Notes under the pieces: model-generated
What the model was told of the DNA's origin: nothing
The model's database searches: none
The model's input: the letters and a program-made list of their open reading frames with translations, nothing else
Program-made: the position numbers and the translations under genes
Shown: piece by piece, positions 18,481 through 25,186 of the stretch
Numbering within the stretch: the stretch's first letter is position 1
Layout of the letters: each line of letters starts with the position of its first letter
Assembly: GCA_003427395.1 (NCBI GenBank)
Contig: BFEA01001025.1
Coordinates: 142,629-167,814 of the forward strand
Length of the DNA: 25,186 bases
Source: Chara braunii
Taxonomy: Eukaryota > Streptophyta > Charophyceae > Charales > Characeae
Direction of reading: 5' to 3'

Positions 18481-19126
18481 AACTCTAGGAGATATTCTCC
18501 GAAAGATTGTTCGTGACGACCAGCAGTGGGATCTCCATCTTGCCCACGCGGAGATAGCCTACAACCACGCCGTCTCGCCAGCCACGGGAATGTCGCCTTA
18601 CTATTGCGACCTCGGCTATCACCCGCGTGTTCCCGCGGACTTCCTTCGACCATCCCAGCTGCACCCCGACACGAGTTATCCCGCGCTGGATGATTGGGTT
18701 GCACACATGACGTCGATCATGAAGACCGCACATGAGCACATAGCCACTTCCCAGACTCGCATGGCAGCACGTGCGAACCGATCGAGGATGGCTCATCCAT
18801 TCAAAATCGGTGATGATGTGCTTATCGACGCCCGCCACTTACAGCTCGAAGCGGACACGCTTCGCAAGTTTCGATGTTGCTTCTTTGGCCCATGCCGCAT
18901 CCTCCAGGCCGTCGGTTCTGATACGACATCTATCCCGGTCAACTTTCGTGTGAAGCTGCCCGATTACCTACACCAAGCTCGTGTGCACGATGTCTACCAC
19001 GTCTCGTTACTGCATCCTTACCGCAGACCGTCTGAGCATTTTACTGAACGACCATACGAGCGCCCTCCATCCATCATGGTGGACGACCAAGAGGAGTTCC
19101 TTGTTTCAGTCATCATTGGTCGTTGA
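18464..19126 (+). pseudogene. pol: pol, integrase C-terminal part with GPY/F-like module
   Basis: Same frame as the integrase core. It begins with the catalytic Glu block (TEITNRTL), then the helical end of the core (YNHAVSPATGMSPYY). At about 18800-19020 the C-terminal module of Ty3/gypsy integrases follows: HPFKIGDDVLIDARHL, FFGPCRIL (in place of GPY/F) and VHDVYHVSLLHPYR. It ends at TGA 19124-19126 inside the start of the chromodomain. This region binds DNA and steers integration. Confidence 0.9.
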
Positions 19127-19435
19127 GTCACCGACGACAACCCTCCCCACGTCGAGTATCTCGTACATTGGAAGGGTTACCCTGATGAGGAGGCTACCTG
19201 GGAGCCCCCTCGAGAACTTGCAGCACGCTCGCATGTTGGTGCGTGCCTATGACCGTGTTTGTCGTGCTCGTTTCACTGCTCCTCCTCAACCCACTGACCC
19301 TCCTCCTTCTCCCCCGGCTGAGAGGACCGCTGAAGTCGAGCCTGCTCCATTTGAGGCAGACCTTCAGCAGGAGCCGGATGCTTCTGAGCGTCCACAGCGC
19401 ACTCGTCGTCGTCATGCTCGATACGACGATTGAGT
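19087..19435 (+). pseudogene. pol: pol, chromodomain and C-terminal tail
   Basis: EFLVSVIIGR, a TGA at 19124-19126, then VEYLVHWKGYPDEEATWEP form a recognisable chromodomain, with the aromatic and acidic residues typical of the chromovirus group. In that clade it targets integration to modified histones in heterochromatin. A frame change near 19195-19215 moves to ENLQHARMLVRAYDRVCRAR and a Pro/Glu/Arg-rich tail ending at TGA 19433-19435. An insertion into a repeat-rich region such as this fits the expected targeting, though that is inference. Confidence 0.9.
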
Positions 19436-20580
19436 CTGACTTACCTTCCCGCGTCTTTGACTTCACCGTACTCCATCCACTCCAGTTTTGCTATTTCAGC
19501 TCGTCGACATTGCGACACTTCCTCGACGGCATTCCGGACTTCTCATCGTGGACTTTATCGGCAGCTTCATGGACTTCGTCACGATCAGCTCTGCCTACTT
19601 CAGACGTCGCCACTCTCTTACCACTTTACCCTGTACAGTACCCTGCTTGTATCGCATGATGGCCTCCCTTTAACCGGGTTCCTCTGAGTTGGGCTCTCCC
19701 TTGGTATACGCATAGGCATCGGGACCGTAGCGTTGCCCTGGCTTCCCATCTTACGGATCTAGCTCCGACTTCCCTCACTTAGGAGTCATTTGCATGATTC
19801 CCCTACCCATGAACTTTCTACCCTCTGCCGGCCCTCACGCCCTAGTTAGGCAGCTCCGCATGCTTCATCTAGGTGCGCCCAGTATACCAGGCTCCCTTGT
19901 TCCCTCGCATGGTCGACCCTCCATAGCGGTCACCCCTTAGTCGAGCTTTACCCGCCCTGATGGTCTATCTGTTAGGGCCATTGGTTCTGTTCGCTCCCAG
20001 TTCCGTACCCTCATTGAGCCTGATGACATATGTTTCCCCCTGTCACTATGTGTGGATGCCCTTAGGAGTTTTCAACCCTAGGCTGCATTTGCCACCCTCA
20101 GGGACCATCCCACCCTTTGGTTTGCGACACACTTCTCCTGCGACATATGGTTGACTTGTTGTTGCTTTGTTGCTCTCAGAATGAGGTTACTGCCTCTGAC
20201 ATTTCTAGGATTAAGTTGTTCTGCTTTTGCTGTTCTTAGGACTTATACACTAGTCAGTTGTTCCCAGACTGAGGCTACTGCCTCCAACATTCTAGGATCT
20301 AGTTGTCACTATTCTCTGCTTTCCTATGACATGTATGCTAGTTAGTTGTTTTTGCTTTCCTAGGACATGTATGCTAGTTAGTTGTTTTTGCTTTCACTTA
20401 GGCTGTTAACTGTGACATTTCTGTTTTGTGACATTTTCTATCCTAGGTTGCATCGCATGGACTCAGCATGGAGCTTGCTCCGCATCCTAGACGACTCAGG
20501 TTTTCTTTTTCTTTGGTAGAGTTCCGCTTCTTGGCGGAAGCGTGTTTGCATCTAGGCGATCCATCACAGGCCGAGGATCG
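19436..20580 (+). other. Gypsy 3' untranslated segment
   Basis: About 1.1 kb between the pol tail and the 3' LTR has no recognisable domain in any frame. It contains a 36-bp tandem duplication (20317-20352 and 20353-20388, core GACATGTATGCTAGTTAGTT) with a partial third start. A purine-rich plus-strand primer tract is expected just before 20581. The sequence there (AGGCCGAGGATCG) is only weakly purine-rich. Confidence 0.6.
20317..20388 (+). repeat. 36-bp tandem duplication
   Basis: The two units at 20317-20352 and 20353-20388 differ at one position (CCTATGAC against CCTAGGAC). They lie in the 3' untranslated part of the gypsy element. Confidence 0.9.
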
Positions 20581-20896
20581 TGTAGCGGACCTCTGGTTGC
20601 CCTGTGAGACCAGCCCCTTGGCCTGTTCTCACAGGCCTGTTTTCCATTCGGGGGCAGTCCAGTCCAGTCCAGGCCGGTACCTCTGTCGATACCAGCCAGT
20701 CCAGTCCAGTCCAGTCAATCCGTTGGGGTATACCCCAGCAGTTGTCTGTTTCGTCCTGATTCTTCACTTGCACATTTTGGAGTACGTGTGTTGGAGTCTT
20801 GCGTGGGAAGCTGCGTTGTGCCATCTCGCTCCCCCCTTCTTCCTCCATCTCCATCTCTAGCACTAGCGGAGCACCACACCTGGTGGGTCCACTACA
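20581..20896 (+). repeat. 3' LTR of the gypsy element
   Basis: It aligns end to end with the 5' LTR with no length difference and about 18 substitutions by eye. It starts TGTAGCGGA and ends TCCACTACA. The 14-bp palindrome is at 20724-20737 and the hairpin at 20602-20634, both at the same offsets as in the 5' LTR. A T-to-C change weakens the inner stem of the hairpin here. Confidence 0.97.
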
Positions 20897-20901
20897 ACCC
20901 A
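20897..20901. repeat. Target-site duplication, right copy (ACCCA)
   Basis: It directly follows the terminal ACA of the 3' LTR and matches 10562-10566. LINE-1 coding resumes at 20902 in the frame used before the insertion, reading PEWVIQSARVR. Confidence 0.93.
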
Positions 20902-21757
20902 CCTGAGTGGGTAATACAATCAGCAAGGGTAAGGCAAACACCATAATACTATACAACTTGACGGTTAAAGCAACATACAGACTCCTCCGGCCAAAGATTA
21001 ACCTGCGGGACCAGGTAGAAACGAGGTGGATGAAGCACCTGAACGTCAGCAAGGAATCATTAAGAAAATTATCTGAAATGGTTTCAGCTGACCAAGAGCA
21101 AGCCCGTGAATTTTGCCTCTGCAGTCGCAGATAGAGCATCGCTATCTACCAACAACAATTGGTTGATAGGCAGGTCGACACTTGAACAGAGAGGACTCGC
21201 CCTCCCCTGGTGCAGTCTCTGCGGCGGCGCATTCCCGAGAAGGAAAATACCAAAAACAATAGAACATGTCTTCTTACAATGTCCGGGGGCAGTCTGGCTC
21301 TTGAGATGGTGGGACAGGTTCTAAGATCAACTTGAAACAGGGACACCCTGGCCATGGAGCTGGAAAAACCTTACTATTCGAGAGACGGCCCACTGAACAG
21401 CCCGACACCTTTACTCGCAACATGTTCAAACTAGGACGTAGGGCAATACTATGAGCACTCTGGAAACGTTGTCGCACCTACGAGATGGAGGGAGTGAGGC
21501 TGGGAGGGCCAAAGTTTACGGAGACGATACAACAACAGATTCACACAAATATAACTATACGATGGGAAGAACTCAAATCACAAATCAGTCATATATACAC
21601 AAACAGTGAAATAATGCAGAAGATACATGAGTTCAGTAAAAGTTGGCTTGGGGGGGAAACAGGAGGGAGAATAGGAAGGGTGGAATGGAAGGGCGGGACA
21701 GGGGAAGAAGAGAGGATGCAGGACAACAAGGGAGGATGCAGGACAACAAGGGCATAA
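20902..21757 (+). pseudogene. LINE-1 ORF2: C-terminal region with CCHC zinc motif
   Basis: After a frame change near 20930 the reading is ILYNLTVKATYRLLRPKINL, typical of the region after the RT in plant-type LINEs. At about 21106-21324 the terminal zinc motif appears as C-S-L-C followed by H and C in TIEHVFLQC (C-x2-C-x14-H-x4-C). Further on, KLGRRAIL, a TGA where Trp is expected (near 21446), ALWKRCRTYEMEGVRLG and ITIRWEEL complete the protein, ending at TAG 21755-21757. A 20-bp tandem duplication (about 21713-21752) lies at the end. The motif binds RNA during target-primed reverse transcription. Confidence 0.85.
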
Positions 21758-22378
21758 CTAGAAACTACAGACCCCTTTTCCACGATTGGACCAAGCTGGA
21801 TGACTCAATCCCAATGCGGTCGAGCGAGGAATTCCCGGATTTCTTCCCGCCGCCGGCTAACAGCCTGGTGGGACTAGCATGGTATGGGGGGGTAGGATAA
21901 AAAAAAAAAATGTGCTCTGGGGCGGGTAGGGGATGGGAGGAACTACGGAACAACAACAAGTATTGGTTGAGGACCACTTGGTATGCAGGCGATTTAAGAG
22001 AATGTCATCTGTGTAGGATGACAATATTGTGGTCGGTTTTGATATTTCTGCTAGTTTGGTCATTTCAATACTCAGGTAGTTGGGGGAGGGGAGAATTAGA
22101 TTGTAACAGCTAGTATTTGGCGCCTGTTTTCGGGTGAAGAGATTCTTACCCCCGCTCTCTAACCTCCTGCTCAGTTAATCCCCTGGACCCCAGGGTAATC
22201 AATACTGGCAGGGACCCTCCTCATCCTTTTCTTGACATGTTTCATTCAGCTTGTATATGGGACGCTGGACCCGTTTTCCAGCAGGTGATGCTCCCCACCA
22301 ATAGATGGAGCGGCCCCCCCCAGGTGCTAGTGGTGTCTGCTCTTACCAGTATCATTAACACCGATGGGGACGTCTAAG
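21758..22378 (+). other. LINE-1 3' UTR
   Basis: This non-coding sequence includes an A run at about 21899-21910 and, at 22253-22312, the tail box shared with four other fragments. In this copy GCTGGA and TCCAGC can pair as a 6-bp stem. LINE reverse transcriptases of several families recognise a 3' stem-loop of this kind, so it is a candidate recognition element. Confidence 0.7.
22253..22312 (+). repeat. Tail box, copy E (3' UTR of LINE-1)
   Basis: It contains TATGGGACGCTGGACCC, TTTCCAGCAGGTGATGC and CCACCAATAGATGGAGC. This copy anchors the interpretation of copies A-D because it lies between an identifiable LINE ORF2 end and its A-tail. Confidence 0.88.
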
Positions 22379-22438
22379 AAAAAAAAAAAAAAAAAAAAAC
22401 GCTCACAATAGTTACATGAGCTGCAATAACTGTTCCAT

Positions 22439-23611
22439 ATGGAAAATCATCATTCACCAATGACTTGCATGACCCAACCAAGGGAGCACCTACACACCCC
22501 GCCATCTCTACAGCTGCATATCAATCGAGATCAGCCTCCCACCCCCCCATTCGACCCACCCCCCACCCCCCCACAGCCGGTGATACCGCTGCTCATTCGC
22601 AAGTCTCCCCCTTGGGCCAAGAAGTTAGCAGAAGCGGACCTTCACATCCGATCATTGAATGTGAATGGCCTGCTGTTAGCCAACCAACAAAAACGCTCTG
22701 CCATATGGAATGAAATCAAAGACCACGACTCCATATCATGGCCCGACGCGATATGCATGCAAGAAACTCGCCTAGCACATACTCCTAACCATGAGGCCAA
22801 AAGACAACAGATTTCACCGCACACAACTTACTCCGCTCCAGCCACAGTCAGAGCATCAGCTGGAGTAGCCATTTGGCTCCCACCATCATCGAGGCTGAAG
22901 CCACTCCGCTTCGACTATGACCAACTTGAAGGGTGATGGGTATATTTGACAACAACTCTAGGGGAGGAAACGGTACGTATAGTGAGCGTCTATGGGCGGA
23001 ATGACATGAATGAAAGGGTGAACTTCCTACAAAGCTTGTACCAGATCCTACCGACGAAGATCCCGTTCATAATCGCGAAAGTTTTCAATATAACCCCGGA
23101 CCCGCAACTAGATAGACGATCTACTGCACAACCTGGGGGAGGGGAAATGAGACATGGCATCCTCTTCCTTGACCAATTCATAGAGGATCTCCAACTACGA
23201 GACAACTATAGGCAGATTCACCCCACTAAAAGAGCCTACACTTTCTTGAAATCTAGGGATGAGGTGGGCCTATCCAACTCCCGCATTGACTACTTTCTAG
23301 TTTCCCAAGTTCTCACAAGCCTAGTGATAGTGGCAGAAATCCAAGCCATAAGTCCATGTAGGTCATTTGACCACCGGGCCGTTATCCTCGGCCTTTCCTT
23401 TCACCAACACCTATCAAGAGGTCCGAGTTTTTACAAATTTAATACATCACTCCTCAAACTACCGGAACTACAGACACTGGTCCAACAATTTTGGTCTCAT
23501 TGGGCCTCACAGAAACAACGTACCCCATCAATAGTGGATTGGTTTAATGGAAGTATCGCTAGGATAAACGAAAGTATCAAAAATTTTTCGGCCCTTCAGG
23601 CAAGGCAGCGA
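22439..23611 (+). pseudogene. LINE-2 ORF2: AP-type endonuclease, GDFN box lost
   Basis: From ATG 22439, a Pro-rich leader (residues 20-60) precedes the endonuclease fold: SLNVNGL (72-78), CMQETR (106-111, catalytic E109), AGVAIWLPP, then TGA 22934-22936. In the same frame follow VRIVSVYGRND, IIAKVFN (where GDFN is expected; the catalytic Asp is Val at 23081-23083), SRIDYFLVS and FDHRAVIL with the C-terminal His. The next in-frame stop is TAA 23612-23614. The domain nicks target DNA to prime cDNA synthesis. This copy should be inactive through the Asp loss and the stop. Confidence 0.88.
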
Positions 23612-23614
23612 TAA

Positions 23615-25090
23615 GCAACGATAGATAAATTGTTGCATACTCTACAACAAATGGATCAAAGATTGTTCAAACATCCCCTCAAATTTTCTACATTCACCCA
23701 ACTCCAAGCGGCGAGGGATCACCTTCAAGCTTACTTAGACAGACGCTCTAAAGCTTGGAGAATACAAGCCAGAATCAAAAACGCAGGTACAGACGGTACC
23801 ATGGCCAAGACATTCTTTCAAAAAACCAAAAACAGGGCCAGACAAAACTTGATACCGGCATTACACCATCCCTTCGATCCACGAATGTCAGACGTCATCA
23901 ATCCCTATGGAATCGTGGACTACGCAACACAATACTATAAAAAACTCTTCACTCCAAAAAATGTGCAGTGCGAAGGGGAGACACTGGAGAATGCAAGAGG
24001 TAAGCTGCTACAACACGTGTCGTCTTTCCTGTCCCAACTGCAAAAAGAGGCACTTGAGGCCCCAATAACATCCCAAGAGATTTTGGAAGCACTGACGATA
24101 ATGGAGGATAAAAAAACACCAGGTCTAGATGCATTCCCCAAAGAATTTTGGCTGCACTTCTGGCCACTCCTCCATCACGATCTCATGAATTACATTCACG
24201 CAGTGCAGCTAGAGGGAAGATTTGGGGGCCTCATGGGGCAGGGAGTCACTACCCTGTGATATAAGAAAGGAGATAAGGCAAAAATTAGAAACTATCGGCC
24301 CATCACACTCCTTCCCCTTCCCTACAAGATGGTATCTACAGCAGTGTGCAATAGGCTCCTTCCCTAAATGGGCCATATCATCCACATGGACCAAATTGGA
24401 TTCATGTCACAACGTAATATTCAGGATAATATTTTACTTGTTAATGAGACCATAAAGTACGCTCGACAACGACGTTTGGACGCAGGCATCCTATTTATTG
24501 ATTTCGAAAAGGCATACGACCATGTGCACTGACACTTCTTGGACCGATGCCTAGAAAAACTGAACTTTGGACAGGGCTTCAGGCAATGGGTGAATACACT
24601 GCACAGTTCAGCAGCGACCAACATCGTGCTTAATGACCATTTCTCCCCGCCTTTCTCGCTGCAAAGGTCGGTCAGGCAGGGTGACCCCATAGCACAACTC
24701 CTTTTTGTTATTGTCATGGAAGCCCTCGCAGCGCCGATCCCGGCGAACCCAGCCATAGAACGTATACCCATCCCTGAACTCCCATCCCAATTAATTTTGG
24801 TTACCTCCTTGTTCGCAGATGACCTCACAGTGTTAATCAAAGGTTCCACAAAGAGTATGAAAGCTTTGGCTGACACAATCCATATTTTCTCTATTGCAGC
24901 GGACATGAAGGTAAACTGGGGAGCTAAAACAGAAGGATGGTGGCTACAGGAATCGGGCCTACCCCCTCCAGACGACCCGCCAGTTAACTCGTGACCAAAG
25001 GAAGAAGCCATCCGGGTGTTGGGAGTACGACTCACAACAATGGGCCCACTCAAAGATCCCGGAGACCACTTGGTCCAAACCAGCGTTGTC
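23615..25090 (+). pseudogene. LINE-2 ORF2: linker and reverse transcriptase with intact FADD
   Basis: Same frame as the endonuclease throughout, with TGA 24257-24259, TAA 24365-24367, TGA 24530-24532 and TGA 24992-24994. RT blocks are YYKKLFT, KTPGLDAFPKEFW, NYRPITLL, MDQIGFMSQRNIQDNILL, FIDFEKAYDHVH, SVRQGDPIAQLLF and FADD at 24812-24823. All catalytic Asp are kept. The TGA at 24530 stands where LINE-1 has Trp. No frame change was needed across 2.6 kb, so this copy has suffered substitutions rather than indels. Coding similarity ends soon after IRVLGVRLTT (about 25010-25040). Confidence 0.92.
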
Positions 25091-25186
25091 ACGCGGGGAT
25101 CCCCGGGGCCCAAGCCGGGGTAGGGGTTTCACCGCCGGACCCCTGCCGCGGGGCTACCCAACCCCCGCCCCCGCCAAAACACCCCC
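25090..25186. other. G+C-rich segment at the window edge
   Basis: From about 25090 the sequence becomes strongly G+C-rich with short complementary CCCCGGGG and GGGGT/ACCCC blocks. It no longer matches the LINE reading frame. It may be the edge of another insertion or a poorly assembled end. Nothing more can be said from 97 bases. Confidence 0.4.

Larger units (their letters stand above)
10567..20896 (+). mobile_element. Ty3/gypsy LTR retrotransposon, chromovirus type, complete in structure but inactivated
   Basis: This is a 10,330-bp element bounded by two 316-bp LTRs and flanked by ACCCA. The domain order is gag, protease, RT, RNase H, integrase, GPY/F-like module, chromodomain. Integrase after RNase H together with the chromodomain places it among Ty3/gypsy chromoviruses. 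It lies inside ORF2 of LINE-1. Nine in-frame stops and four frame changes disable the polyprotein. LTR divergence is about 18 of 316 positions by eye (11 transitions, 7 transversions, no length change), so the insertion is not recent. A 2.1-kb leader and a 1.1-kb 3' untranslated segment make it long for its coding content. Confidence 0.97.
20902..22399 (+). mobile_element. LINE-1, right part: ORF2 C-terminus, 3' UTR and A-tail
   Basis: This is the continuation of the LINE interrupted at 10566. It contains the C-terminal ORF2 region with a CCHC zinc motif (20902-21757), a 3' UTR with the recurring tail box (22253-22312), and a 21-nt A-tail (22379-22399). The A-tail fixes the 3' end of the element. 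I could not find the matching target duplication: the sequence after the tail starts CGCTCACAATAG and has no convincing partner upstream. Confidence 0.88.
22400..25090 (+). mobile_element. LINE-2 (related but distinct LINE), 3' part not in window
   Basis: This second LINE lies on the same strand, starting right after the LINE-1 A-tail. It has ORF2 from ATG 22439 with endonuclease, linker and RT. Its RT core is only about 60% identical to LINE-1, so it is a different family. The C-terminal zinc region and 3' end are absent. Similarity to LINE-1 fades at about 25060-25090, where G+C-rich sequence begins. No ORF1 or 5' UTR precedes it on this side. Confidence 0.85.

Noticed and set aside
13096-19126. 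TAG reassigned to glutamine instead of decay
   Set aside because: TGA stops also occur in the same element, four frame changes are present, and the nearby LINEs have TAA and TGA at sense positions such as Tyr and Trp. Ordinary decay explains all of them.
1-25186. tRNA, rRNA or host protein genes
   Set aside because: No cloverleaf with A/B box, no rRNA-like stretch, and no protein motif outside the retroelements was recognised on either strand.

Overview
The window reads as a stack of decayed transposable elements plus simple-sequence DNA from a eukaryotic nuclear genome. I found no host protein gene, tRNA or rRNA that I can support. The element types are an APE-type LINE with a CCHC tail and a Ty3/gypsy chromovirus with a C-terminal chromodomain and an initiator-Met-like primer site. 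Together with TTTAGGG-like telomeric motifs and a stop-codon spectrum suggesting CAG/CGA deamination, they fit a plant-lineage genome. A streptophyte alga or early land plant is my guess. The lineage is inferred, not shown.

Layout, left to right. Positions 1-128 hold the A-tailed 3' end of a LINE/SINE-type retroposon on the minus strand. Positions 129-330 and 1311-3092 are a TCTAC pentamer satellite, split by a block (331-1310) of TGAACGC-rich arms around GATT, purine, GT and CA tracts. Positions 3093-4345 contain three more copies of the same 3'-terminal box, three tandem 85-bp repeats and an inverted repeat. From about 4817 to 10566 lies the left part of a 7-8 kb LINE (called LINE-1 here): a Q-rich ORF1, then a broken ORF2 with endonuclease and reverse transcriptase. 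Its right part resumes at 20902 and ends in a 21-nt A-tail at 22379-22399.

The two parts are separated by a structurally complete LTR retrotransposon at 10567-20896. It has two 316-bp LTRs, about 94% identical by eye, starting TG and ending CA, and a 5-bp target duplication ACCCA. Behind the 5' LTR come a primer site, a 2.1-kb untranslated leader full of repeated hairpins, gag with a zinc knuckle, protease, RT, RNase H, integrase with a GPY/F-like module, and a chromodomain. I count nine in-frame stops (six TAG, three TGA, no TAA) and four frame changes, so the copy cannot make its own polyprotein.

A second, related but distinct LINE (LINE-2) starts directly after the A-tail of LINE-1. It carries endonuclease and RT domains with six in-frame stops and runs to about 25090, where sequence composition changes abruptly to G+C-rich up to the window edge.

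Order of events: LINE-1 inserted first, since the gypsy element interrupts its ORF2. LINE-1 may itself have inserted into LINE-2. The most interesting signals are a recurring roughly 55-bp box with a stem-loop shared by five retroposon 3' ends, a reiterated hairpin family in the gypsy leader, an approximately 55-residue Pro/Ser/Thr-rich insertion inside the gypsy RNase H domain, and a stop-codon spectrum that looks like methylation-driven decay.
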